Positions 56,387-64,000 of a DNA stretch of 64,000 bases are shown here, one piece after another. This DNA is from Cryobacterium gelidum (GTDB lineage Bacteria > Actinomycetota > Actinomycetes > Actinomycetales > Microbacteriaceae): positions 259,212 through 323,211 of the forward strand of contig NZ_SOHL01000003.1 of NCBI RefSeq assembly GCF_004403985.1, written 5' to 3'. Numbering within the stretch: the stretch's first letter is position 1; each line of letters begins with the position of its first letter. The translations under genes were made by a program, and so were the position numbers. Under the pieces are notes generated by a model that worked only from the letters and a program-made list of their open reading frames with translations, did no database searches and was not told the origin of the DNA.

Positions 56387-58419
56387 GATGCGGGGTCCTC
56401 TCTGATCACGCGGACGGCTCCGGCGGGCACGCGCACGATTCGACCGACGGGTGCATCGGTGACGAGTTCGTGGCCGCAGGCCGGAAGCTCAACGTCGCCG
56501 TGACCGTGATTGATGATGAACAGGTAGCTGCTGGTGGACTTCACTCGGCGAACGACCTCGATGGTTCCCGCACTCTCCGGGCCAACCGCGGTAACGCGTG
56601 CCTCCTCGGCAATCGTGCGCACGAGGTCCCTCAGGGCACCGGCCGCCAGCGCGGTCGCAACGTACCAAGCGGTGCCGCCTCCGTGCCCGTTGCGGGTGAT
56701 GGCAGGGATGCCGGGCAGCGGCCCGTCAAGGTAGCGCGCCATCACCTCGGCAGTGTTGATCCGCAGGCGTTCGCTCCAGAGGCTCGCGCGCGCGCCGGAG
56801 TCGAGGGTCAGAACGTGGCCGGGCAGCAGTGGGGAAAATTCTTCCACCGTGATGCCGAGGATCTCGCGGAACGCGCCGGGGTAGCCACCGGTGCGCACCC
56901 GGTCGTCTTCGTCGACGATGCCGCTGAAAAAAGTGATCAGGGCGTGGCCGCCGGCCGCGACATAGGAACCCAGGTTCTGGGCCTGCGCGTCAGAGACCAG
57001 GTAGAGGCACGGGGCGACGACGAGGCGGTAAGCCGAAAGGTCGGCGTCTGGCGAGACGATGTCGACCGTTACGCCGAGTTGGTGCAGGGCCGTATAGGCG
57101 GCGTGCACCTGGTCGAGATAGCGCACCGCATGGGAGGGACGGGATTCTCCGTCGCCAGCCCACCACGCCTCCCAGCTGAAGATGATCGCGGCATCCGCGA
57201 CGACCCGGCTGCCGGCGACCTCGGCGAGACGATCGAGGGTCGCCCCCAGGGCCACGACCTCGCGCCAGAGCACGGTGTCGGTGCCGGCGTGAGGCACCAG
57301 GGCGGAGTGGAACTTCTCTGAGCCCTGCAGGGAAGCGCGCCACTGGAAGAAGCAGATGCCGTCGGCGCCACGGGCGACGTGGGCGAGGGAGTTGCGGGTC
57401 ATCTCGCCTGCCACCTTCGCCAGATTGTGCGGCTGCCAGTTGACGGCGCCGGTGGCCTGTTCCATGAGCAGCCAGGGCTTCCCCTGGGCGAGCCCACGGG
57501 TGAGGTCGGCGGCGAAGGCGAGTTCGATGGCCGGATCGGCGAGGCGGTGGTCGAGGTAGTGATCGTTGGCGACGATGTCCATGTCGCCGGCCCAGGACCA
57601 GTAGTCGAGGTTGCGGATGTGCGCCGTGACCATGAAATTGGTGGTCACGGCTACGTTGGTGTGGCGGCGCAGCACCGCGGTCTCGCGGCGGTAGTAGTCG
57701 AGCAGTTCGGCCGAGCTGAACCGGTGGAAGTCAAGCACCTGGCCGGGGTTCCGGCTGGAGCGCGTGAGCCGCGGGGTGAGGATCTCGGACCACTGGCCGT
57801 AGCGCTGGCTCCAGAACGAGGTACCCCAGGCTGCGTTGAGGGCGTCGATCGTGCCGTAGCGTGCTTGCAGCCAGAGGCGGAACGCAGCCGCGGTTTCATC
57901 GCAGTAGCAAAGCGCGTTGTGGCAGCCTAGTTCGTTGGACACATGCCAGAGGGCGATGGCCGGGTGGTGGCCGTAACGCTTGGCGACCTGCTCCACCAGG
58001 GCGAGCGCGTGCTCGCGGAACACGGCCGAGCTCGGGCACCAAGCCTGCCGACCGCCAGGGAATCGTGTGGTGCCGTCATCGCTCACCGGGAGGATCTCGG
58101 GGTGCAGCGCGGTCAACCATGGCGGAGGGGACGAGGTTCCGGTGCCGAGGTTGACCCGGATGCCGTTGCTGTGCAGGAGTTCGATGATCGTATCGAGGGT
58201 GGTGAAGTCGTACTCCCCGGGGTGCGGCTCAATGTCGCACCAGCCGAAGATGTTGATGGCCACCAGGTCGACGCCGGCCTCGTGCATGAGGCGCACGTCT
58301 TCGATCCAGACGTCGGGACCCCACTGCTGCGGGTTGTAGTCGCAGCCGTAGGCGAACCCCTCGTGGACGAATGGGGTCACCGGAGCCGAACCATTCGAAG
58401 AGGCTGTTCGCGAATTCAT
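56383..58419 (-). CDS. Beta-galactosidase (GH42)
   Basis: This 678-residue cytoplasmic enzyme hydrolyses beta-galactosides such as lactose or galacto-oligosaccharides. The TIM barrel (about 20-400) has GCDYNPQQWGPDVWIEDVRL, the acid/base glutamate in LWHVSNELGCHN near residue 160 and the nucleophile glutamate in WLLMEQATGAVNWQ near residue 320; CYCDETA contributes a zinc-site cysteine pair. A trimerisation domain and a small beta domain follow. AGGGAG lies just before the ATG at 58419. It is the first gene of the operon and faces the LacI gene. Confidence 0.93.
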   Translation of the reverse strand: MNSRTASSNGSAPVTPFVHEGFAYGCDYNPQQWGPDVWIEDVRLMHEAGVDLVAINIFGWCDIEPHPGEYDFTTLDTIIELLHSNGIRVNLGTGTSSPPPWLTALHPEILPVSDDGTTRFPGGRQAWCPSSAVFREHALALVEQVAKRYGHHPAIALWHVSNELGCHNALCYCDETAAAFRLWLQARYGTIDALNAAWGTSFWSQRYGQWSEILTPRLTRSSRNPGQVLDFHRFSSAELLDYYRRETAVLRRHTNVAVTTNFMVTAHIRNLDYWSWAGDMDIVANDHYLDHRLADPAIELAFAADLTRGLAQGKPWLLMEQATGAVNWQPHNLAKVAGEMTRNSLAHVARGADGICFFQWRASLQGSEKFHSALVPHAGTDTVLWREVVALGATLDRLAEVAGSRVVADAAIIFSWEAWWAGDGESRPSHAVRYLDQVHAAYTALHQLGVTVDIVSPDADLSAYRLVVAPCLYLVSDAQAQNLGSYVAAGGHALITFFSGIVDEDDRVRTGGYPGAFREILGITVEEFSPLLPGHVLTLDSGARASLWSERLRINTAEVMARYLDGPLPGIPAITRNGHGGGTAWYVATALAAGALRDLVRTIAEEARVTAVGPESAGTIEVVRRVKSTSSYLFIINHGHGDVELPACGHELVTDAPVGRIVRVPAGAVRVIREDPAS

Positions 58420-58467
58420 GTGCTCCCTGACCGTGGTGTGTACGCCGTGTTGGCGACACCATGCTGA

Positions 58468-58493
58468 CGACTCTGTGAACGTGCACAGAGTCG
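58468..58493. promoter_or_regulatory. LacI operator 1 (26-bp palindrome)
   Basis: Ten-base arms CGACTCTGTG and CACAGAGTCG are perfect and surround AACGTG. The core TGTGAACGTnCACA is a typical LacI-family operator. It lies 49 bases before the GH42 start. Confidence 0.82.
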
Positions 58494-58517
58494 GGAGCAA
58501 AACTCACCGTTGGGTTT

Positions 58518-58535
58518 TCTGTGAACGTACACAGA
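58518..58535. promoter_or_regulatory. LacI operator 2
   Basis: TCTGTG-AACGTA-CACAGA shares the core of operator 1, with its centre 46 bases away and 63 bases before the LacI start. Two sites allow cooperative or looped repression of both directions. Confidence 0.8.
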
Positions 58536-58597
58536 TTAGGTATATCCCGCCGATCCTGTCAAGCGCGGTCTTCGTTCCGGAGCGTTATGGTTATCAA

Positions 58598-59620
58598 ATG
58601 GTGACAATCCCGTCTCGACGCAAACGCGCGACGATCCACGATGTCGCCGTCGAGGCCGGCGTGTCCCGCGGCACGGTCAGCCGGGTCGTGAACGACGAGC
58701 CCTACGTCTCGGCTTCAGCCCGGACTGCCATCGAAGCCGCCATCGAGAAGGTCGGCTATGTACCGAACAACGCCGCGCGCAGCCTGGTCATGCAGCGCTC
58801 GGAAGCGGTCGGCTTCATCGTGCACGAGCCACACTCACTATTTCTGGATGACCCCAACATCGGCGGCATCCTGCTCGGGGCCAACACCGTGCTCTCCCGC
58901 TCGGACTACCAGATGGTCAGCCTCGTCATCGACTCCCAGCGCGACACCGACCGCGTCGCCCGCTATCTCAGCGGTGGTTTCGTCGACGGGGTCATCATCG
59001 TCTCCGCCCGCCGGGAAGACCCCATCACCCGCGTTATCGAGAAGCTGCGCCTTCCGGCCGCTTTCGTTGGACATCCGCCAGAGCAGAGCCCTCTGCCGTT
59101 CGTAGGCATCGACAACCGGGCATCGGCGCGCGCGATCACCGAACGCCTCATGCAGACCGGACGCCAGCGCATCGGCATGGTTGCCGCCGCACTCGATCGC
59201 GATTCCGGCGCGGACCGCCTGGCCGGCTTCACGGATGCCCTGGGCGACCGCTTCAACCCGGCTCTCGTTGCCCGAGTACCGCTCTACACCTTCACCGATG
59301 GGGTGAAGGGCATGTGCGCACTGCTCGAACGTGACCCACTGATTGACGGGGTGTTCGCGGCTTCTGACGCCGTGGCTGCCGGAGCACTCGAAGCGCTCCG
59401 CCATGCCGGGCGCAGCGTGCCCGGTGACGTCGGCATCGTCGGATTTGACGACAGTTCCTGGGCGCTGCGCACCCAGCCACACCTCTCGACCGTGCACCAG
59501 CCAGCCTTCGGCCTGGGCGAGCGAGCAGCCGAGTGCGTGCTCGGCCAGCTGCGCGGTGAGGAGCAACCGGCCGACGGCATCCTGCTCGAGACCCCTATCA
59601 TCTGGCGCGACTCGGCTTGA
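58598..59620 (+). CDS. LacI-family transcriptional regulator
   Basis: This 340-residue repressor has the N-terminal LacI helix-turn-helix and hinge (ATIHDVAVEAGVSRGTVSRV, then YVPNNAARSLVMQRS) and a C-terminal periplasmic-binding-like sensor domain (IGMVAAALDRDSGADRLAGF, IVGFDDSSWALRTQPHLSTV). The ATG at 58598 is chosen because the HTH starts 11 residues later. Divergence from GH42 and the two palindromes make it the galactoside-operon repressor. Confidence 0.93.
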   Translation: MVTIPSRRKRATIHDVAVEAGVSRGTVSRVVNDEPYVSASARTAIEAAIEKVGYVPNNAARSLVMQRSEAVGFIVHEPHSLFLDDPNIGGILLGANTVLSRSDYQMVSLVIDSQRDTDRVARYLSGGFVDGVIIVSARREDPITRVIEKLRLPAAFVGHPPEQSPLPFVGIDNRASARAITERLMQTGRQRIGMVAAALDRDSGADRLAGFTDALGDRFNPALVARVPLYTFTDGVKGMCALLERDPLIDGVFAASDAVAAGALEALRHAGRSVPGDVGIVGFDDSSWALRTQPHLSTVHQPAFGLGERAAECVLGQLRGEEQPADGILLETPIIWRDSA

Positions 59621-59786
59621 TCGACACCGTCGGGGATTCCACGCTCGACATGGCGTTCACCGCCTCGGCTCTACCGGTGGTCACGCCGATGAACTCAATG
59701 CCAACCCGGTGACTGGTCACAGCGAAGACATTGCAACAACATGTATCCATTGGCAAGTTCTACTCCGCCGCGACAATAAACAGAAT

Positions 59787-59810
59787 GGCCCGCGTCCGAA
59801 GACGCGGGCC
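59787..59810. terminator. Perfect hairpin between lacI-type and proX genes
   Basis: GGCCCGCGTC pairs with GACGCGGGCC around a CGAA loop, between convergent genes. No long T-run follows on either side. Confidence 0.75.
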
Positions 59811-59831
59811 GTTCGTCGTGCGAAACCGTGA

Positions 59832-60740
59832 CTAGCTGGTAAGGCCGTCCACGTACTCCTGGTTGTCTTCCATCCACTGGGCAACGATCGGAGCGTAGTC
59901 CTGGCCCTCGTAGTCGACGAACATGGCCTGCTCAAGCGAGTACAACGTGTCGAGGTCCATCTCGAAGTTCTCGATCCACTCCGCCGCCTGCGGGAAGTCC
60001 GTCTTGAAGTCGGTGCTGGCGTAGGAATGGATACTTTCCACGCCGCCCAGGGCTCCCTGCGGGTCTTCGAGGTTCTTGAGCGGAAACTTGTTATAGGCCC
60101 AGTGCGGCTCCCACAGGGTGACGACAATGTTCTCGCCGTTGTCGGTGGCCGTCTGTAATTCGGTCAGCATGGCCGCCGTCGACGAGGTGAGGTATTCCAT
60201 GTCCTCGAGGCCGTAGCCCGGAATAACGTTGTCCGTGGTCGCGAGGGTCAAGCCGGCGCCGGGCTCGATGCCGACGATGCGGTTGTCGAACAGGTCGGCG
60301 TTGGCCGCGAGTTCCTCGAGCGAGTCGATCGGGGCGTCCGCGTTGACCGCGATCGCGTTGCGCGACTCCTTGTTCCAGGCACCGAGGTCGACGATGTCGT
60401 CGCCATATTTTTCGAGGTACGATGCGTGCGTTACCGGCAACCAGACATCCAGGTTGAGATCGTAATCACCGGTCGACAGGCCGGAGTACACCGGCGCGAC
60501 GTCCCCGTACTTAAGCTCGACGTTGTAGCCCTTCTCGTCGAGAATAGCTTTCCACAGCTCGGAGGCTGCAATGGCCTCATCCCAGCCGTTGAACACGGCG
60601 ATCGACATATCCTTCTGGTCGTCATTGCCGTTTCCGACGGTTTCGGTCTCACCGGAGGCGGCGCAGCCGGTGAGAGCCAGAATACCAACGGCTCCCAGTG
60701 CCAAGCTCGATTTGATACGTGATTGAGAACGGTTCTTCAT
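59832..60740 (-). CDS. proX: Glycine betaine ABC transporter substrate-binding lipoprotein
   Basis: This 302-residue receptor is of the OpuAC family. It has a lipoprotein signal (LALGAVGILALTGCAA, cysteine near residue 26) and the mature features MSIAVFNGWDEAIAASELWK, YDLNLDVWLPVTHASYLEKY and VTLWEPHWAYNKFPL, where tryptophans form the betaine cage. AAAGGAAG lies before the ATG at 60740. It follows proW after a 116-base gap with a hairpin. Choline or proline betaine are alternative ligands. Confidence 0.9.
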   Translation of the reverse strand: MKNRSQSRIKSSLALGAVGILALTGCAASGETETVGNGNDDQKDMSIAVFNGWDEAIAASELWKAILDEKGYNVELKYGDVAPVYSGLSTGDYDLNLDVWLPVTHASYLEKYGDDIVDLGAWNKESRNAIAVNADAPIDSLEELAANADLFDNRIVGIEPGAGLTLATTDNVIPGYGLEDMEYLTSSTAAMLTELQTATDNGENIVVTLWEPHWAYNKFPLKNLEDPQGALGGVESIHSYASTDFKTDFPQAAEWIENFEMDLDTLYSLEQAMFVDYEGQDYAPIVAQWMEDNQEYVDGLTS

Positions 60741-60817
60741 GGGTCTTCCTTTCGTGCCACCTGCTGTGGGTGACTGGGGTTGACGCTTGGTGCATACGGC
60801 GAAAGCCGCACTGTTGA

Positions 60818-60837
60818 ACGGATGCGGCTGCATCCGT
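60818..60837 (-). terminator. Intergenic hairpin between proW and proX
   Basis: ACGGATGC pairs with GCATCCGT around a GGCT loop. Without a T-run it may stabilise or partly end the transcript and set the ratio of binding protein to permease. Confidence 0.5.
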
Positions 60838-60856
60838 AAACCTGCGTTGCCGCCGG

Positions 60857-61804
60857 TCAGGCTCGGGCCGGTTCACCGACCGGCTGCGGGGCGCGAGCGG
60901 GCTCGGCAGTGGATGCCATGGCATCGGTGGCCCGACGCGCACGCAGGGTGTGCCGGAGGCCGCCGAAGAAGCCCGTTGAATCGGTGCTGCCGAGCGACGC
61001 GGTAATGCGGTCGAGGAAAATCGCGAGGATCACGACGGCCAGTCCAGCTTCAAAACCGAGCGCGATGTCGATGCGGTTAAGGCTTGCCACAACCTGCGCC
61101 CCGAGACCGCCCGCTCCGACCATGCCGGAAATAACCACCATGGAGAGCGAGAGCATGATGACCTGGTTGACGCCGGCCATGATGGTCGGGGTGGCCAGCG
61201 GCAACTGAATCTGCCGCAGGATACGCCACGGGGACGCTCCAAAAGCCTGCCCGGCTTCGACGACTTCCTGATCCACACTGCGGATGCCGAGCTCGGTCAG
61301 GCGCACGCCGGGAGCCATCGCGAAAATGATGGTCGCGACGATGCCGGGTACCACTCCGACGCGAAAGAGGATGAGGGCCGGAATGAGGTAGACGAACGCC
61401 GGCATGGTCTGCATGAAGTCGAGTACCGGGCGGATGATGTTCGAGGCGAGCGTGGACTTGGCCGCGAGAATGCCAACGGGAACGCTGATGACAATCGCCA
61501 GCACGCTCGCGACGAGCACGAGGGCGAGCGTGTCCATGGCGTTCTCCCACTGGTCGACGCCAAGGATGACAAGGAGGCCGACAACCGTTCCGACCGCGAA
61601 CTTCCAGCCACGAATTCCGAAGGCGAGTACGCCCAGCACGAGCATGATCGCCCAAAACGGCGGCGCTCCGAGCAGAAATTCCACGGATTCGTAGGCGCCA
61701 TCGAAGAGTGCCCGAATGAAGCCGAACAGAAAGCCGAAGGTATCGGTGATGTAGTCGACGAAGGATTCAATGAGGGAACCCAGGGGAAGACGAAAGTCGG
61801 TCAT
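60857..61804 (-). CDS. proW: Glycine betaine ABC transporter permease
   Basis: This 315-residue membrane protein of the ProW/OpuAB family has about six to seven helices. Motifs are DFMQTMPAFVYLIPALILF near residue 135 and the EAA-type loop EVVEAGQAFGASPWRILRQI near residue 185. Its start overlaps proV by 4 bases. Confidence 0.93.
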   Translation of the reverse strand: MTDFRLPLGSLIESFVDYITDTFGFLFGFIRALFDGAYESVEFLLGAPPFWAIMLVLGVLAFGIRGWKFAVGTVVGLLVILGVDQWENAMDTLALVLVASVLAIVISVPVGILAAKSTLASNIIRPVLDFMQTMPAFVYLIPALILFRVGVVPGIVATIIFAMAPGVRLTELGIRSVDQEVVEAGQAFGASPWRILRQIQLPLATPTIMAGVNQVIMLSLSMVVISGMVGAGGLGAQVVASLNRIDIALGFEAGLAVVILAIFLDRITASLGSTDSTGFFGGLRHTLRARRATDAMASTAEPARAPQPVGEPARA

Positions 61805-63123
61805 GCGCGCGCTCCTTCGGCATTGAGCAGGGCGTCATCGGCCGTATCGCCCAATATGTCGGTGATCTGGCTGATCGAGATGGTGGCAGGCGGCATCACG
61901 ACCGGTAGTGGGCCGGTATTCGTCGTGACGTTCCCGATGGCGGCGAGCAGGGTCACGCGAGGAATTACGCCGAGCAGACGGTTCTTCTCATCGACGACGG
62001 CGATCGGCAATTCGCTCTCGACCGAGGGCTCGACGAGGTCGACCAGGGCGGTTTCGGGGAGCACGGCGTTAGCGTCGTCACGAATGATGCTTCGCAGATC
62101 GGTCTCGCCGGCTTTGACCATTTTCAGTACATCGCGGTCGCGCACGATACCGGCGAAGCTGCGGTCGCGGTTGAGCACAAAAGTGACGGATGTCTGCAGG
62201 TCGCGCATGGTCCGCAGCGCCGCCCGTGGGCCTGCGGTCTTCGTGATGACCGAACGCACCGGTTCCATCACGCTCGCGGCGGTGAGCACGCGCGCCCGGT
62301 CGACATCCTGCACGAACTGGGCGACGTAGTCGTTGGCCGGGTCGGTGAGGATCTCCTCGGGCGTGCCGATCTGCACGATGCGACCATCGCGCATGACGGC
62401 GATGCGATCGCCGAGAAACATGGCCTCGTTCAGGTCGTGGGTGATGAAGATGATGGTCTTGCCGAGCGCGGCCTGCAGTTCGATGAGCTGCTCCTGCATT
62501 TCCCGGCGAATCAGCGGGTCGAGGGCCGAGAAGGCCTCGTCCATGAGCAGTACGTCGGTGTCGGCCGCGAGAGCACGGCCGAGACCGACTCGCTGCTGCA
62601 TTCCACCGGACAGCTCCGAGGGCAGGTTGTCTGCCCAGCCAGCCAGACCGACCAGATCGATGATCGTCTGCGCTTTCGCGAGGCGTTGTTCCCGGCCCAT
62701 GCCCTGAATTTCGAGGCCATAGGCGACGTTGTCGATCACCGTGCGGTGCGGCAGCAGGGCAAAGTGCTGGAACACCATCGAGATGCTTTTGCGACGTATG
62801 TCGCGCAGTTCCTTGGCGGAAACACCCGTGATATCGGTGCCGCCGACGGTCACGGTGCCGGAGGTGGCCTCCCACAGTCCGTTGAGCATGCGGATGAGAG
62901 TCGATTTGCCCGAGCCGGACAGGCCCATGACGACGAAGATTTCGCCCTTCTTGACCTCGAATGAGGCGTCAATGACGGCGGCCACTCCGAGGGCAGAGGT
63001 CTCTGCGCGACTCTTGCCCGCTTTGAGCTTCTTGACGATTTCGTGCGGGCGGCGCCCGAAGGCTTTATAGAGGTGATTTGCCTTGACGGCGATGGATCCT
63101 GGATGAGGGATATTGTCGGTCAC
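61801..63123 (-). CDS. proV: Glycine betaine ABC transporter ATP-binding protein
   Basis: This 440-residue ATPase has a ProV-type N-terminal extension (LYKAFGRRPHEIVKKLKAG), Walker A GLSGSGKST near residue 67, Q-loop MVFQHFALLPHRTV, the signature LSGGMQQRV near residue 165 and Walker B LLMDEAFSALDP. A tandem CBS pair occupies about 285-405 (TSVTFVLNRDRSFAGIVRDR, LPIAVVDEKNRLLGVIPRVT) and probably senses ionic strength or nucleotides. The GTG at 63123 has GGAGA 4 bases upstream. It is the first gene of the operon. Confidence 0.93.
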   Translation of the reverse strand: MTDNIPHPGSIAVKANHLYKAFGRRPHEIVKKLKAGKSRAETSALGVAAVIDASFEVKKGEIFVVMGLSGSGKSTLIRMLNGLWEATSGTVTVGGTDITGVSAKELRDIRRKSISMVFQHFALLPHRTVIDNVAYGLEIQGMGREQRLAKAQTIIDLVGLAGWADNLPSELSGGMQQRVGLGRALAADTDVLLMDEAFSALDPLIRREMQEQLIELQAALGKTIIFITHDLNEAMFLGDRIAVMRDGRIVQIGTPEEILTDPANDYVAQFVQDVDRARVLTAASVMEPVRSVITKTAGPRAALRTMRDLQTSVTFVLNRDRSFAGIVRDRDVLKMVKAGETDLRSIIRDDANAVLPETALVDLVEPSVESELPIAVVDEKNRLLGVIPRVTLLAAIGNVTTNTGPLPVVMPPATISISQITDILGDTADDALLNAEGARA

Positions 63124-63361
63124 GCGTTCTCCGGTGCACGCCCCCGTAGCCGATTTCACGGTCTACGAAGCGCTGTGCTCTTTTGTCGGACGGGTAGGCA
63201 CCGAGCGGCCCGAACGCGAGAATCAGCGTGGGCTGGAGCGATCATGGGACCGCGTCCGTCGCCGCCTCACCATACGCAGGCGGCCGTTCCATCTCAAATG
63301 GTGGCTACGCCTGCGCGTCCTGGTGAAGGTTGTAAGACCGTCAACAATCCTAACATACCGA
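63124..63361. other. Upstream region of the betaine operon
   Basis: No gene is seen. It probably holds the proV promoter. Short open frames here lack ribosome sites and homology. Confidence 0.45.
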
Positions 63362-63381
63362 CTTTTCGGTGCACCGAAAAG
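63362..63381. promoter_or_regulatory. Perfect 20-bp palindrome upstream of proV
   Basis: CTTTTCGGTGCACCGAAAAG reads the same on both strands. It has no loop suited to a terminator and lies about 240 bases before proV, so it is a candidate repressor site. Confidence 0.5.
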
Positions 63382-63388
63382 AGCACAG

Positions 63389-63433
63389 CAAAAAAGAGGG
63401 TGTCGCCCGGGACGACTTCTCCGGACGACACCC
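63389..63433 (-). terminator. Rho-independent terminator of the symporter gene
   Basis: On the minus strand GGGTGTCG (from 63433) pairs with CGACACCC (to 63398), with inner pairing, followed by TCTTTTTTG. Confidence 0.8.
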
Positions 63434-63464
63434 GTAGCGCGAGTCTAATGCCCGCGTTTTCTGC

Positions 63465-64000
63465 TTAGGCGCGTTCCAACACCTTGGACTGCGCAGCCTG
63501 CTCGGCAGTGCGCTGGCTCTCCGCGGCACTGACATGACCATGAGTGAGCATGGTGCGTTCGTCGAACGGTTCGAGCTTGTCCAGCACGCGATCAACCTGC
63601 ACCCGGTCGAGTTCCTTGGTCCAGGAGCCAATCATGACGGTTGCCACGGCGTTGCCGGTGAAGTTGGTCAGCGCGCGAGCTTCAGACATGAAGCGGTCGA
63701 TGCCGACGATGAAGCCGACGCCGCCAACGAGTTGCGGGGCGTGGGCCTGCAGGCCCGCGGCCAGGGTGGCGAGGCCGGCGCCGGACACTCCGGCGGCGCC
63801 CTTGCTGGCGATGATCATGAAGAGGAGCAGCCCAATCTGTTCGCCGAGGGCGAGCGGCTGACCGAGCGCGTTGGCGATGAACAGCGAGGCCATGGTGAGG
63901 TAGATCGCGGTGCCGTCGAGGTTGAACGAGTAGCCGGTGGGCACGGTGACACCAACGACGGGCTTGGAGACGCCGAGGTGTTCCATCTTGGCGATCAGTC
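63465..64000 (-). CDS. Dicarboxylate/glutamate:cation symporter, C-terminal part
   Basis: This is the final 177 codons of an SLC1-family (DctA/GltP) secondary transporter; the rest lies beyond the window. The substrate-binding hallmarks are [19 protein letters not shown] and the HP2 hairpin [17 protein letters not shown], followed by [20 protein letters not shown]. The cytosolic tail is longer than usual and Gln/Glu-rich. It imports C4-dicarboxylates or acidic amino acids with H+ or Na+. Confidence 0.9.
   Translation of the reverse strand, partial: LIAKMEHLGVSKPVVGVTVPTGYSFNLDGTAIYLTMASLFIANALGQPLALGEQIGLLLFMIIASKGAAGVSGAGLATLAAGLQAHAPQLVGGVGFIVGIDRFMSEARALTNFTGNAVATVMIGSWTKELDRVQVDRVLDKLEPFDERTMLTHGHVSAAESQRTAEQAAQSKVLERA

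Overview
The window comes from the chromosome of a high-GC Gram-positive bacterium, most likely an actinobacterium of the family Microbacteriaceae. The evidence is strong G/C third-position bias, GTG and TTG starts, a serA, a fused otsAB and a gltX of actinobacterial type, an 83-residue DUF6458-type membrane protein, and an octamer, GCGGATGC, that recurs in core genes. The genus cannot be fixed from the sequence alone.

Layout. (1) 1-10.8 kb is an accessory catabolic cluster on the minus strand. It holds an RbsABC-type sugar importer (binding protein cut by the window edge, two permeases, double ATPase), a FadR-type GntR regulator, an enolase-superfamily dehydratase/racemase, a GMC oxidoreductase with a gluconate-dehydrogenase-subunit-3-like partner, a DJ-1/PfpI protein and an isochorismatase-fold hydrolase. 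A 17-bp motif recurs upstream of at least three of its promoters. (2) 11.1-11.8 kb is mobile-element debris: a tyrosine-recombinase tail joined to IS21 istB/istA remnants. (3) 12.0-17.9 kb is a pxp (5-oxoprolinase) operon, PxpA-BCCP-biotin carboxylase-PxpB-PxpC, with a divergent PucR-type regulator. Four of its five subunits match the domains of urea carboxylase. (4) 17.9-21.6 kb is decayed DNA: permease and membrane-protein fragments, a small cupin, a frameshifted IS30 transposase, a one-helix hypothetical protein and an excisionase-like remnant. It ends at a tRNA-Gln gene with its terminator. (5) 21.8-44.2 kb is housekeeping DNA: gltX, ilvE-leuB, serA, and ilvD-ilvB-ilvN-ilvC for serine and branched-chain amino acids, interspersed with an MFS/TetR pair, a LysR/class V aminotransferase pair, a fumarylacetoacetate-hydrolase-fold protein, a divergent Nramp-like transporter and small membrane proteins. 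(6) 41.9-47.1 kb carries fused trehalose-6-phosphate synthase/phosphatase and a GH15 glucosidase that may be a trehalase. (7) 47.2-49.1 kb is bioY-bioM-bioN, a biotin ECF importer. It is followed by an FKBP lipoprotein and a DUF1801-like protein with an apparent CTG start. (8) 50.8-59.6 kb is a galactoside operon (GH42, two permeases, binding protein, GH36) with a divergent LacI regulator and two clear operators. (9) 59.8-63.1 kb is a glycine betaine ABC importer (proV-proW-proX order). The window ends inside a dicarboxylate/glutamate:cation symporter.

Together the genes describe a heterotroph that takes up several carbohydrates, recycles pyroglutamate or a related lactam, imports biotin for its carboxylases, and handles osmotic stress with trehalose and glycine betaine. 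The 1-21 kb segment looks compositionally different from the rest and is bounded by a tRNA and transposon relics, so it is probably accessory. No CRISPR array, rRNA or intact transposon was seen.
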